In this document: positions 11,907 to 22,060 of the stretch, piece by piece
Numbering within the stretch: position 1 is the stretch's first letter
How the letters are laid out: each line of letters opens with the position of its first letter
NCBI GenBank assembly: GCA_946902985.2
Contig: OX336389.2
Location: 146,309,099 to 146,373,098, forward strand
Reading direction: 5' to 3'
Length of the DNA stretch: 64,000 bases
From: Meconema thalassinum
Taxonomy: Eukaryota > Arthropoda > Insecta > Orthoptera > Tettigoniidae
Notes under the pieces: generated by a model
The model's database searches: none
The model's input: only the letters and a program-made list of their open reading frames with translations
Told to the model about the DNA's origin: nothing
Position numbers and translations under genes: made by a program

Positions 11907-13139
11907 ATGGGAATCGCTATTCAGCAGTACCGGGCGGTCATCGGCCGCTGGCAGGCTAGAGTGAAGTGCGATTTCGGTGTCGGGAAGGTGATAGCGGGCA
12001 ACGTCACTGAACAGATGGGGGTTTTGGCGATGGGGATGGTAGCGCTGGTTGTGGCGACGCTACTATTAATTGGAGGAGTGGAGTCAAACCCAGGGCCTGG
12101 TCAGCTGGGATGGCAAGAAATGGAGAAAATAAGGGAAATTGTAAAGGAAGTGTCACAAAATGACCAGGTCCGGGACATTCTTCGTGAGCAATGTAAGGAA
12201 TTCAAGGAGATGAAGACATGTATAAGAGAAGAGATGGGAATAGTGACAGAAAGGCTGGCCGAGAATAGTAGAGAGATAAAAGACCTGAGAGAAAAGGTGA
12301 AGATATTAGAGGTGGAGGTAAATGAATTAAGGAAGACCAAGCTGGATGAGAGAAAGAAAAACGTCTTCATTTACGGAATAAAGGAAGATGCCAAGGAAAG
12401 CACCGAGGATCTAACATCCAAGGTGCTCCGAGTGATTAGTGAAGGCATGCGGATAAACATTGGAGTCTCAGAGATTGACAATGTGACCAGGATAGGGCGA
12501 GGAAGGGGCACGAGGCCCGTGAAAGTGTCATTAGTTTCTTCGCTGATGGCTCACAGAATTCTGGCGAACACAAGGAACTTGAAAGGGGAGAGGATATGGA
12601 TAAGGAGAGAAATGAGTAAAGAAGAGGCAAGCGAGCAACGGACCTTGCAGTTTCATTTAAGGAAGGCAAGGAGCTCTGGTCTCAAGGCTTATGTAAAAGG
12701 TAATAGACTGGCGGTTAGCGGCAACAACTGGGATCGGATTTGGACAGTGGCACAACTCCAGGATATGGAGAAGCAACAACAACAGGAGACAGTTAGACCT
12801 AGCAACCAGGTGGAAGCAGTTGTCGGGTCAGAGGAAAGTGCGGTGATGAGTCAACAGAGAGCAGCGACCTCCAAGTCCAACACGGAAGTGGCGCGAGCAG
12901 GAACGACTAACGTCAGCGCCAGGATCACCGGACAAGTGCGTGGTTTGCAGAAAGGTGAGACTGGCAAACAACGAGTTACTAGTCTAAAAGAACTTTGGGG
13001 CAAGAAAACCTTGGCAGAGCAGTTTAATGTGGAGAAGGAGGTCATTTCTTCTCCAGGTGGTAGTATACTAGAGTTAGAGAAAGCTAGAGTTACTAGAAGT
13101 AAAGCTACCGCCAGCGAGGAGGGTAGGAGTAAAAAATAA
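11907..13139 (+). CDS. LINE-A ORF1 protein: 2A-like motif, coiled coil, RRM-type RNA-binding domain
   Basis: 410 residues. Residues about 35-55 are hydrophobic and lead into GGVESNPGP at residues 56-64, a 2A-like ribosome-skipping motif in which the usual Asp is Gly. A charged coiled coil follows at about 70-150 (heptad-like LREKVKILEVEVNELRK). A block beginning KKNVFIYGIKED, with VTRIGRGRGTRPVKV and later IWIRREMSKEEA, matches the RRM and C-terminal region of L1-like ORF1 proteins, which bind element RNA and act as chaperones in the ribonucleoprotein. The C-terminal ~110 residues are Gln/Thr/Ser rich and unrecognised. The ATG at 11,907 is the first in the leader. The frame ends in TAA at 13,137, and ORF2 continues in the same frame. 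If the 2A motif works, the first 63 residues would be released separately. Confidence 0.9.
   Translation: MGIAIQQYRAVIGRWQARVKCDFGVGKVIAGNVTEQMGVLAMGMVALVVATLLLIGGVESNPGPGQLGWQEMEKIREIVKEVSQNDQVRDILREQCKEFKEMKTCIREEMGIVTERLAENSREIKDLREKVKILEVEVNELRKTKLDERKKNVFIYGIKEDAKESTEDLTSKVLRVISEGMRINIGVSEIDNVTRIGRGRGTRPVKVSLVSSLMAHRILANTRNLKGERIWIRREMSKEEASEQRTLQFHLRKARSSGLKAYVKGNRLAVSGNNWDRIWTVAQLQDMEKQQQQETVRPSNQVEAVVGSEESAVMSQQRAATSKSNTEVARAGTTNVSARITGQVRGLQKGETGKQRVTSLKELWGKKTLAEQFNVEKEVISSPGGSILELEKARVTRSKATASEEGRSKK
12072..12098 (+). other. 2A-like ribosome-skipping motif (GGVESNPGP)
   Basis: The codons read LLLIGGVESNPGPG. The canonical 2A consensus is D(V/I)ExNPGP, with skipping between Gly and the last Pro. 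Here Val, Glu, Asn, Pro, Gly and Pro are all kept, while the Asp is Gly. 2A-like motifs are known near the N terminus of ORF1 in several animal non-LTR retrotransposons. A second, independent instance lies at 50,281-50,310 in this window. Activity with Gly at this position is not assured. Confidence 0.75.
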
Positions 13140-13145
13140 CTAAAC
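13137..13145 (+). promoter_or_regulatory. In-frame stop between ORF1 and ORF2, candidate readthrough or reinitiation site
   Basis: The context is AAA AAA TAA CTA AAC. ORF1 stops here and ORF2 continues in the same frame with endonuclease-like residues (LNWNIASVNIEGFL) directly after the stop and before any ATG; the first in-frame ATG is at 13,224. A CUA codon after the stop is part of known leaky-stop contexts (best documented for UGA CUA). Readthrough or termination-reinitiation would be needed to make a complete endonuclease. A simple mutation that fused or separated the ORFs is the alternative. Confidence 0.5.
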
Positions 13146-16100
13146 TGGAATATTGCTAGCGTAAATATAGAGGGTTTTTTAAATAAGAGAGGCAACGATG
13201 TAGTTTTGACCCTAATAGAAGATATGCAGATTGTAGGATTTGTTGAGAGTTGGCTCCCTGTAGGTTGCGAGGTTAAATTAGATGGCTTCAGTATATATAC
13301 AAAACCTAAGATTAGGAAAGCTCGCACCGGTAGGTTCCCAGGGGGTATTGTTTTAATTAAAGAAGAGGTGAGGGAATTATCAGAATTTATTAGTTCAGAA
13401 CTGGAAGAAGTAGTATGGGTAAAAGCTGATATTAGGGGGAGGGGGAAAGGAACGGTATGTTTCGGCTTTGTCTACAACCCTCCGGAGAATTCCCCGTATG
13501 CAAGAGAAAGTTTTTTCGATGAGTTAGCTATTGAAATAAACAGAATTCAAAATATATATGAAGAGGCAGAGATTGTGCTGTTAGGGGACTTCAATGCGAG
13601 GGTTGCAGACAGAAAGCCCCTTTACAGCAAGGGGGTTGCCGAGGCCGTATGTGGTGATAGGCACAGCAAAGACAAGGAATGTAACAAGAACGGAGAAAAG
13701 ATTTTGGAACTATGTGGTGCAGAAGAGCTATATATATTAAATGGTGTCTGTGTGGGGGATGAAGAAGGTAACCTGACGTATATAACAGAGATTGGAGGAA
13801 GTGTAATAGATTTAGCAATATGCTCTAGAGGAGCACTAGCCCTAATTAAGAGGTTCACTGTTGAAGAATGGGGGGAATCACATCACCTACCAATTGTCGT
13901 CAACATGCAGGGAGCGGTGACAAAATCAAAAGGGAACCCACAAGTTAAAGCTATAGAGAGAAAAGTGAATAGATTCAGATGGAGGGAGGAAAACTGCAGA
14001 GAGTTCCAGAACTACTTCCAGGGAGAAAATTTTGAGCTGATAAAGGTAGGAATAAGTTTAATGATCAGTAATGATGAAATTGAAGGGGTAATACGTATGA
14101 TTGAGAATGCAATTATGATGGCAGGGCGGAAAATGCTCGTGAAGGCTAGGGGAAAATTAGGGAGTATTAAAGGATGGTACGATGAATCTTGTAGAAGGAA
14201 GAAAACCGAAGTTATTAGGGCACTGAAGTTATACAAGAGAGGAGGGGATGATACGATGAGAGTAGAATTTTGTCGTCTAAGGAAAGAATATAGGGAACTG
14301 CTCAGTAAAATGAAAGATGAATGGCAGGGTAAAGAAGCAACAGCACTAAATAAGGATTCTAAAGCTAACGACTGTAGCAAAGTGTGGAGCAGGATAAAGT
14401 CTTACTGTAGGGGGAGCAGAAGTGGTGGGGGGAGCTCTATAAGCGATGAAATATGGATTGCATATTATGAGAACCTGTTAAATGCTGAAGATAATTGGAG
14501 GAAGAGGGATGAGTTTGGCGTCCCGAGGGGGCTGGGGGTCACTCTGCCTATGCTGGACCAAGTCATATCGATAGAGGAAATTAAGGAAGTAATGACAAAA
14601 AGTAAAGGAGGGAAGTCAGGTGCTATTTCGGGGATAACAAATGAATTTTGGCAAGAGTTGAGTAGCAATAGGTTCATGATGGACAGCTTGGTAAAAATCT
14701 TTAACAAAATCTTTGACGGAGGTAGATTTCCAAGGGCGTGGCAGGAGGGGATAATTTGTCCAATATATAAGAGGCGTGGGGACAAACTAGACCCAGGCAA
14801 CTATAGAGGCATAACTTTGCTTGATAATTTGAGCAAAATGTACACCGGGGTCTTATCCAAGCGTTTAATAGCATGGGCAGAGGGCTGTTCGGTGTTCTCG
14901 AGACTCCAGACAGGATTCAGAAAAGGAATGAGGACCAGTGACAATATAATGGTGGTTAAAACGGTGATGGACAAGTACATAAGAAGGAAAAGAGGTAAGC
15001 TGTATATCACAGCTATTGATTTGGAGAAGGCGTTTGATTCAGTGAGCAGGAGAGCTGTCATGGCTAAACTGGGAAAAATCGGGGTGTCACATAAAATGAT
15101 ACGAGCAATTGAGAATGTGTATTCCGAAGTGAAATGTGCAATTAAAACTAAAGATGATGTAATTGTAGGAGAGATAACGTCTAATATAGGTCTAAAACAG
15201 GGATGCAAATTATCCCCGGTGCTTTTTTTGCTATTTATCAACGATATTTTCGAGTCAAAGGGCTTTGAGCAACGGTCCAACCCTTGCTTGGACAATTATG
15301 ATATCCCGGGCCTAGCTTTCGCTGATAACATCCTTCTGCTTGCTCTAACACCCTATAATATGCAATATAGTATTGACGAGATTGTGAGATACTGTGAGGA
15401 CTGGAACTTAAAAATTAACCCGAGTAAGACCAAAGTTATGGTCTGCAAAAAGGGAGTTAAACTGGCTAAGAATGAAAAGTGGGTCATGTATGGGTCTCAG
15501 TTAGAGACGGTGAAAAAACTTGAGTATCTAGGGATGATAATGGCGAGTAATGGTAAATGGACCGAACAAATTAAAAGGGCAAAATCGAAAGGGCTAGCGG
15601 CATTGGCGAATGTTAAAGTGTTAGAGCGTAGGTTACCGAATCTTGACTACAAAGTGTATAAGAATGTGTTCAACGCACTCATCGTTTCAAGAGCACTATA
15701 TGGAGTGGAAGTATGGGGTTTAGAGGAAGGAACGAAAACCCTGGACAGTATTGTAAGTAGGTTTGCCAAGATAATTTTGGGGCTACCTAGTTGCACGGCG
15801 AATTGCGGAGCGAGAATGTTGTGTGAGGATGTAAGCATTAGACAACATATCATAAAAAGGGTCATAAAGTCTTGGATTCGTTTAAAAGCGGGTGGAGGGG
15901 GGGAAATGCTTAAGGTAGCCTACCTGCACCAAATGAAGCATCAGCAAGAGGGCTACTGGGTGGACGGGGTAAGAAGTGTACTGGAAAGATTAGGAATGGG
16001 CTATCTATGGGATAGGGACTTACAAAGAGAGGAAGGTAGGGTGTGTAAAAAAGTGTGCAGAAGGGTTAATGACGTAGAGTTGCAGGTGCTAAGGGAAGAG

Positions 16101-16547
16101 TGCGCCAGTAGGAGAACCTTAACGGAGTTCTGCGAAATAAGGAACTTTATGAGCATAAAGCCTCAATGCCTAATGAAAAGAGAAATGAGAGGGATAATTT
16201 GGTGGTTAATGGGGGTGTATAAGAACAAAGCGTTGAGAGAAGTAGGAAAAGAGGACATTTGCCTGTTTTGTGGGAAGGTTATGGGTGCGGCGCACCTGAT
16301 CAGGGAATGCAAGGAAGTTAAAATGATAAGAGCAAGGTTTGTAGACAAAGCAGATATAAACAGAATAGAAAATGAAAATGAGTATCACACTTTAATTAAA
16401 TTACTAAAAAGGGAATGGGGGAAAGCAGGTCAATTAGCAAAATATTTTAATACCATCAGGGCAATGTGGAATAAGAAAGCGTCGGATGAGATTCAGAACA
16501 AAGATGCATGTAAATTAAGCATTCAAGTACAGGAGATGGCTTCCTAA
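13140..16547 (+). CDS. LINE-A ORF2 protein: AP endonuclease, reverse transcriptase, C-terminal CCHC knuckle
   Basis: 1135 codons counted from just after the ORF1 stop. The N-terminal endonuclease has VGFVESWL, GGIVLI, the catalytic-loop block LLGDFNARV and the terminal SHHLPIVV, so it would nick target DNA for target-primed reverse transcription. The reverse transcriptase includes PIYKRRGDKLDPGNYRGITL, the AIDLEKAFDSV block (first catalytic Asp), LKQGCKLSPVLF, and the active-site box as FADN at 15,318-15,329, where FADD is expected. Loss of the second Asp should abolish polymerisation. A C-terminal CX2CX7HX4C knuckle is at 16,260-16,310. The translational start is uncertain: there is no ATG before the endonuclease domain begins, so the coordinates give the whole open frame. 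Confidence 0.9.
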   Translation, partial: LNWNIASVNIEGFLNKRGNDVVLTLIEDMQIVGFVESWLPVGCEVKLDGFSIYTKPKIRKARTGRFPGGIVLIKEEVRELSEFISSELEEVVWVKADIRGRGKGTVCFGFVYNPPENSPYARESFFDELAIEINRIQNIYEEAEIVLLGDFNARVADRKPLYSKGVAEAVCGDRHSKDKECNKNGEKILELCGAEELYILNGVCVGDEEGNLTYITEIGGSVIDLAICSRGALALIKRFTVEEWGESHHLPIVVNMQGAVTKSKGNPQVKAIERKVNRFRWREENCREFQNYFQGENFELIKVGISLMISNDEIEGVIRMIENAIMMAGRKMLVKARGKLGSIKGWYDESCRRKKTEVIRALKLYKRGGDDTMRVEFCRLRKEYRELLSKMKDEWQGKEATALNKDSKANDCSKVWSRIKSYCRGSRSGGGSSISDEIWIAYYENLLNAEDNWRKRDEFGVPRGLGVTLPMLDQVISIEEIKEVMTKSKGGKSGAISGITNEFWQELSSNRFMMDSLVKIFNKIFDGGRFPRAWQEGIICPIYKRRGDKLDPGNYRGITLLDNLSKMYTGVLSKRLIAWAEGCSVFSRLQTGFRKGMRTSDNIMVVKTVMDKYIRRKRGKLYITAIDLEKAFDSVSRRAVMAKLGKIGVSHKMIRAIENVYSEVKCAIKTKDDVIVGEITSNIGLKQGCKLSPVLFLLFINDIFESKGFEQRSNPCLDNYDIPGLAFADNILLLALTPYNMQYSIDEIVRYCEDWNLKINPSKTKVMVCKKGVKLAKNEKWVMYGSQLETVKKLEYLGMIMASNGKWTEQIKRAKSKGLAALANVKVLERRLPNLDYKVYKNVFNALIVSRALYGVEVWGLEEGTKTLDSIVSRFAKIILGLPSCTANCGARMLCEDVSIRQHIIKRVIKSWIRLKAGGGGEMLKVAYLHQMKHQQEGYWVDGVRSVLERLGMGYLWDRDLQREEGRVCKKVCRRVNDVELQVLREECASRRTLTEFCEIRNFMSIKPQCLMKREMRGIIWWLMGVYKNKALREVGKEDICLFCGKVMGAAHLIRECKEVKMIRARFVDKADINRIENENEYHTLIKLLKREWGKAGQLAKYFNTIRAMWNKKASDEIQNKDACKLSIQVQEMAS

Positions 16548-16699
16548 GCTATAAATCTTGTTAAAGCCTAGGAGAGCCTATCTGTACATATTGCTGTCTG
16601 TAGATTTTTCCTGTAAATTTATGTTATCTATGTGTTTATTGTCTGTAGGTCACGATATGACTCTCTGAGTTAAAGTGACAATTAACAAGTAGACTTGGT

Positions 16700-16700
<1 letters not shown>

Positions 16701-16730
<30 letters not shown>

Positions 16731-16740
16731 TATATTATAC
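16701..16740 (+). repeat. LINE-A TAAA tail and 3' target-site duplication
   Basis: A run of TAAA repeats begins at 16,701 and passes into the second copy of AATATATATTATAC at 16,727-16,740. A microsatellite-like tail of this sort is the usual 3' end of several LINE groups and substitutes for poly(A). Confidence 0.88.
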
Positions 16741-17720
16741 AGACATTACTATTTTATACTGTATGTCGGAGGTTTGGGATTTATAGTTCTTCCGTGTTAA
16801 TCATTGTACAGCAAGGAAAAAGCACTTGTGCATGGAGAAAAGGTTAATAATATCCACCTACGGCTGTTACTTCCTAACAGTGAACATGATCCTTCATCGT
16901 CTCAATTAAGAGGATTAGTAGGGTGCTGCACTATACTTATAGTACGAGAGTTGAGGGGCAGGAGGAGTCCTATCCCAGGGGTAACGGAAGTGGCAACCCG
17001 CAATCCAGGATCAAGGTCATGCGTACTCCCTTACGAGTAATCGGAGAGAGCCGTGTGAGAGCTCAAACGAAATGGATCTATCCCCTCTATCTAAAGGACA
17101 AGACTATCCCCACCTAAAATAAAACCTCTCCACACTCCCAGGGAAAAAAGAATTTTTTAGAGAGCATGTGCACTTGAGGGTCTTCCAAGATGGCGGTCTT
17201 TTCAAACATCACGCTAGATGCCTCCATACCCCCTTCCCTACACCCTACCGCCATCCCACACCACCACTAATCCCAGAATTCACTAAAATTCTCAACAGAT
17301 TTTCCCAAATTTATTCCATCATTGCATCAACTTAGTTGTGCTAGGCTCATTTCTGATGACCTCCTTTGGTCAGTTTCTATTCTCTTCCAACTAACTTGTC
17401 GATATATTTATTATTTAATATTTATATATTTATTTTTATTTATTGATTATCGATTTATCGATTATTTATCAACTACAAAATCACCTACCCGAAATTTCCT
17501 AAAAGAGTCGATATCACCCGAATGAAAACCTGAGAAAGTCGTGTGAGGCCTCAAATGAAAGGTCTCCTTCCCCTCTATCCACAAGATACATAATTTTCAA
17601 TGTTAGTATTTCTTTAATGACGGATATTTCCAAGGGTGGGTGTGGTTCGGACTGGTTTCCACAAAGTCATGTGACATGACACCTTGCTGCATACGAGAGG
17701 ATAGCCCGAGTGGTCGAACC
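16741..17720. other. Non-coding flank with a degenerate direct repeat
   Basis: No gene is supported. A ~55-bp segment around 17,050-17,105 (GTGTGAGAGCTCAAACGAAA ... CCCCTCTATC) recurs in diverged form around 17,540-17,590 (GTGTGAGGCCTCAAATGAAA ... CCCCTCTATC), a dispersed duplicate about 490 bp apart. Confidence 0.5.
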
Positions 17721-17739
17721 AGGATGGCTGCCGATTGAT

Positions 17740-18305
17740 TATATTTATTATTTATTTAATTTTTATTCATTTATTATTTAATATTTATTATTTAACTTTC
17801 AATTATTTAGTATTTATTATTAAATTTTCATTTATTTAATATTTATTTTTGATTTTTTATTATTACTATTATTATTTATTTAATATTTATTATCAATTAT
17901 AATTATTATTATAATTATTATAATTATTATTATCCAAAGTATGGGTTCACTTTATCTTGACGGCTATGTGGGTAGTGGCATGTGTGGCTCGCTTAAGGTT
18001 CACGCCGTCGTTTCAACAAGAATAGACCTGTCCAGACTTAACATGCCAGGCTAATGCAGGTGGCGGGTTTCACGTTACCGTTTCAAATACGACCAAACCT
18101 GTTGCGAGACGTCATAGGGTTGTGGTCATCCATGTAACGTGCACAAATGAAATATTTCTTAATTATTATTATTAATTTTTATTTGTTTATTATTTATTTA
18201 ATATTATTCATTGATTATTTTATCGATTATTTTGAATGTATTAATATTTAATTTTATTATTATAACTATAAATAAATATTTATTTATGTATTATTTAATT
18301 ATCAT
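17740..18305. repeat. TTTATT-rich low-complexity tract
   Basis: Long runs of TTTATT, ATTTATT and AATTATT dominate 17,740-17,935 and 18,150-18,305, separated by about 200 bp of normal-composition DNA. This is typical microsatellite-like sequence with no coding content. Confidence 0.85.
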
Positions 18306-20275
18306 TTTGTCTTCGAAGCCAATTATATCTTAAGAAAGCAACGATCTGAACTCTGCAAGCGATAATAATGGATATAAAGGGACCTCGGTTCAAATACCGG
18401 GTCGTTAACACAATCGTAAACACTTCCGTGTGTTATGACTCAGACATCCCGTTCCCCAACCTACCGCAATACAAGAGGGTAAGGGTCTGTCTTAACTACT
18501 TGGCTTGATTTATTGCATGGAAAGAAGAGCCCACAGTCTCGCTTTCACAAGTGACTGGTTCCTCAGCTTTTACACACTGCTGTTTCAAATGCATTTCTCT
18601 GAATGACAAGGCTTACGATACAAAATAACCACAAACAACTATTTAGGTTCTACAGAACTTATTCTCTTAGCTTCGGTATAGTATAATTATAATGTGTCCT
18701 CGTTAGCGGGTAAGAAAATTCAATAATACAACCAATATTAAGGGGCTTCAACACGGACGACTCTGAGTTCGATCCTCTAAAATGCCTCGGGAGCAGTATC
18801 CCAAATTTGAGGACTTATAACATTAGCGACTTAAGGAAGGCCTCACCCATTACCGGCGCTCATAAAACATCATAAATGGCACCCTTTTTAACATACAACA
18901 CACAATGCCTCGTGATCCATATCACAACTTTGAGGACATATAACCGTTCATTACCACGACTAACTGTCCCTCATAATTACTTTTACCGAGCATTTCAACG
19001 CATTCCTAGCGTGACAAATTACTTCAATGCGCGACATGGCGCTCATACATTAATTAGACAAGTTGCCTTCAAAGAACCAAATAAATTCAAATCAAAGTTT
19101 GATCTACGTCTCAAAATATATATTACTCATCCTCCAATAGCAATAATCATTTTTACCATAAAGAACATGTATTAACAAAATGTATTAATTCATCTAAAGG
19201 AGCTCTGAAGCTACCACTTTTCAATATAAAATTCATCACAATATTCATTCATATAATTATTATTATTATTATTATTACGCTTGCTTTACCATATTTATAT
19301 CATTTACCATTATACTGATATTTCACTGACTATTTTCCACAAGGGATTCATTTATACTTCACATATTTATTATATTTCCATCAAATTAATCGTTCAGATC
19401 GCGCAATCTTTCTTTCACCTGTTATCAAACATCCCTACTTCCACTCATGAGGATTATACGTAAATCTTCCCAAAACACATAATAATGAAATTGTTACTCA
19501 CATGACTATATGGTCATCGACCGAATTCTCCAACGAGGGAACATTTTCACCCACCAATTTCTTATTAAGCCATATCCATGGTTATATTTACACTCAATAA
19601 TATTTTCTTAACAGCACATAAAATATATACCCTAATCACTTTGAATATAATGAATACCATTTTGTATTCATTTTCACTTAACACAGTGCACTTCCACTAA
19701 AACTATTACACTCAAAAATTTCACTATATTTACATTACATAAAAAATTATCACCCTGGCGTTAATTATTCTCATTACACACGTGATTTCTTTTCCTTTCC
19801 CGTTTCCAAGGGTTGCACTATATGCACGTCGGCTTCCTACTCTGAAGAGATGATTGAAAGTCTCGATCGAACTAACCTCACTGGAACGGCTGTTCTTCTA
19901 ATTCTGGGTTTGATTATCGGCTTCTTTAACTTTACTGCACGATGTCGTATCTTGCTAGATGCTAACTTGTTCGTCTAATAAAAGTCTGTCCCTGATGTAT
20001 TACTATTTTGATCGCTCGAACTTGTATATCGGTGACCTAGTAATTTCCTTGTATTACTTTCTGTTACTTTGATTCGTGGCTTATTGGAGTACTCCCCAAT
20101 GTTTGACTGTTCATTTGTCCATCTAGACAACGTAGACAGAACTGTCTATTTCAATGTTCTTGGGTACATCGAAACCTTATGATGCGTCGGTTCTTTAACT
20201 GAACTATTATATTCGAGTACCTATCGCCGGTTATTTCTTAAGTCCACAGCCTAAACTTTGACTGTACTAGTGAAC
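18306..20275. other. Non-coding stretch
   Basis: No gene is supported. Two places resemble isolated B-box sequences (GGTTCAAATACC near 18,388 and GAGTTCGATCCTC near 18,764) and may be old tRNA-derived SINE fragments, but no matching head or body could be assembled. An ATT microsatellite lies near 19,255-19,277. Confidence 0.45.
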
Positions 20276-20279
20276 TTTA

Positions 20280-20707
20280 TCGATAATTGTTCCTGCGTGC
20301 AGGGTATAAGCGCTCACTAAAATGACTTGTTGTACTTTGCGACACAGTATCACGCTCTCCGGCGTCTTTTATAACTGAATGTACTTTGATGCAGCACTCC
20401 TGCACTAGGAGTTTACTTGTAGCTTGTCTTGTAGTTGATGCTCCAACGTCACGCTCCTCTGGGCTGACTGATACTTTGCGAAACAGCACCACGCTCTCTG
20501 GCGTCTCTGGTAAACTGAATAATTGTTGGTTGATCCAGCACGGCCTCTCCCCGAGGTCCGCTGTCGACTGAATGATACTTGATACAGCCGGACGCCCTCC
20601 TCGGGCTGTCGGAAACTGTATTGTTGGTTGAAACAGAACCATGCGCTCCCGCGCCCTTGGTAAACTGAATTGTTGTGACACAGCGATGCCCCCTCGGGTT
20701 GTCTGAA
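20280..20707. repeat. Degenerate hairpin-bearing tandem array, ~55-65-bp units
   Basis: Successive units repeat the pattern ACTGAAT...TTGATACAG...(short GC-rich inverted repeat)...GAAACTG. The GC-rich cores differ between units but are each self-complementary or nearly so, for example GCGCTCCCGCGC and CCCCGAGG. The open minus-strand frame across this array is a by-product of the repeats. The array grades into the homogeneous 51-bp array that follows. Confidence 0.65.
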
Positions 20708-20860
20708 ACTGCATTAACGATGATAGTGACACAGTGTCACGCCCGTGGGCTGACAATAACTGCATTATCGATGATAGTTACTCAGTGTCACGCCCGTGGG
20801 CTGACAATAACTGCATTAACGATGATAGTGACACAGTGTCACGCCCGTGGGCTGACAATA
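20708..20860. repeat. Tandem array, three copies of a 51-bp unit
   Basis: Units start at 20,708, 20,759 and 20,810 with ACTGCATTA. Each contains CAGTGTCACGCCCGTGGGCTG followed by ACAATA, and the copies differ at only a few bases. GCCCGTGGGC is a short inverted repeat, so transcripts could form a series of hairpins. It is the youngest part of the larger array beginning at 20,280. Confidence 0.9.
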
Positions 20861-20869
20861 ACTGCATGC

Positions 20870-21555
20870 TCTTCCTGGCACATCCAGGGTTTTTTATCCA
20901 AATCTGCGGCAAAAAGATCAAATCCTCTTCTTCTCCGGCACTAACTTCTGAAATAATTGTCGTATAATTTTGAAAAATATATATCTGGAAAGCTCTTGTT
21001 TTAAACGTAAAATAGTTTCTTTGATCACGAAAATCGATCACACAATTCCAAGATATTAAATAATTTGGCTCATCAGCTATGTGGGTGGTGAGGTTTATTT
21101 TTCCCTCTCTCCCTACTCTGGGCTCGGGGAATAACTAACTACGTCATGCCACGTCTGCAGTTCTTTCCTGTGCAAATATTATAAACTTTTTCCCACACTA
21201 AAATCTCTTTTCCAGAGTGATCAACAATGATGTGTTCATTTCATTAATTAAATGCTTGCAAATGGCTTAATTTTAATTATTTCTCTTCTTGCGTCATTGC
21301 AAGGTTGCCATTTTATAGCTGAGTAAGGTCTTTTTCCGAAACTTCTTCCCCCTCACTCGTCGTGGAAAGTTTTTCTCGTTCTATTAATAATCATGCGCCA
21401 GCTCCTTATCGATGCGTCAAGCGTGATCCAACGTCCGCATGACTAGTAGTCACCCGTTCTTGCATCACATTATAACAGCCCACTTCTTAAAATCTTTCCA
21501 ATACATTCTACAAACTGCATTATTTCCTCTCTTCTTTTGCATATAAATTATGGAT
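20870..21555. other. Non-coding stretch between the array and LINE-B
   Basis: I see no gene, array or transposon motif here. Confidence 0.5.
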
Positions 21556-21840
21556 TCGACGCTTGAACCAATTGCAGATGGGTTCAATAGTAATGGGAGA
21601 TTGGAACGCTGTGGTAGGAAAAGGGAGAGAAGGGAAGATAGTAGGAGTTTTCGGATTAGGTGAAAGGAATGATCGAGGAAGCAGGCTGTTGTAATTCTGC
21701 ACCGAGCATGATTTGGTCATAGCTAACACCTTATTCAATAACCTCAATAGAAGAATATACACATGGATGAGACCAGGGGATACAGGGCGTTACCAAATCT
21801 ACTTCATTATGGTCAAGCAGAGGTTTCGAAACCAGATTTT

Positions 21841-22060
21841 GGATTGTAAAACATATTCAAGTGTGGACAGAAACTCTGACCACAATCTGGTTGTAATGAA
21901 ATGCAGATTAAAGTTGAAGAAACTGAAGAAAAGTCAAAAGCCAAAAGCACGGATTGTAAAACATATCCTGGTGCTGACATAAACTCTGACCACAATCTGG
22001 TTGTAATGAAATGCAGATTAAAGTTGAAGAAACTGAAGAGAAGTCAAAAGCCGAGAAGGT
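21841..22060 (+). repeat. 110-bp tandem duplication inside LINE-B
   Basis: A unit starting GGATTGTAAAACATAT is present at 21,841-21,950 and 21,951-22,060. It contains the endonuclease SDHN motif, which is therefore doubled. The length is not a multiple of three, so the duplication itself breaks the reading frame. Confidence 0.92.

Larger units (their letters stand above)
11853..16726 (+). mobile_element. Complete non-LTR retrotransposon (LINE-A)
   Basis: The element is 4.87 kb long: a 54-bp leader, ORF1 (RRM-type RNA-binding protein with a 2A-like motif), ORF2 (AP endonuclease and reverse transcriptase), a ~155-bp 3' UTR and a TAAA-repeat tail. It is flanked by a perfect 14-bp duplication. 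Both ORFs are open end to end, so the insertion looks young, although the reverse transcriptase active site reads FADN instead of FADD. No RNase H domain was recognised. I do not assign a clade: the coiled-coil/RRM ORF1 recalls L1-type elements, but the combination with a 2A-like motif and a TAAA tail needs a phylogeny. Confidence 0.93.

Noticed and set aside
12101..13327. Minus-strand frames inside LINE-A (89, 77 and 158 codons) and those within ORF2 (up to 164 codons)
   Set aside because: Antisense shadows of the A-rich LINE ORFs; no motifs.
20277..20765. 162-codon minus-strand frame as a protein gene
   Set aside because: It spans the tandem hairpin array; its peptide repeats (LLSAHGRDTVSL, SLMQ) mirror the DNA repeat, and no domain is seen.
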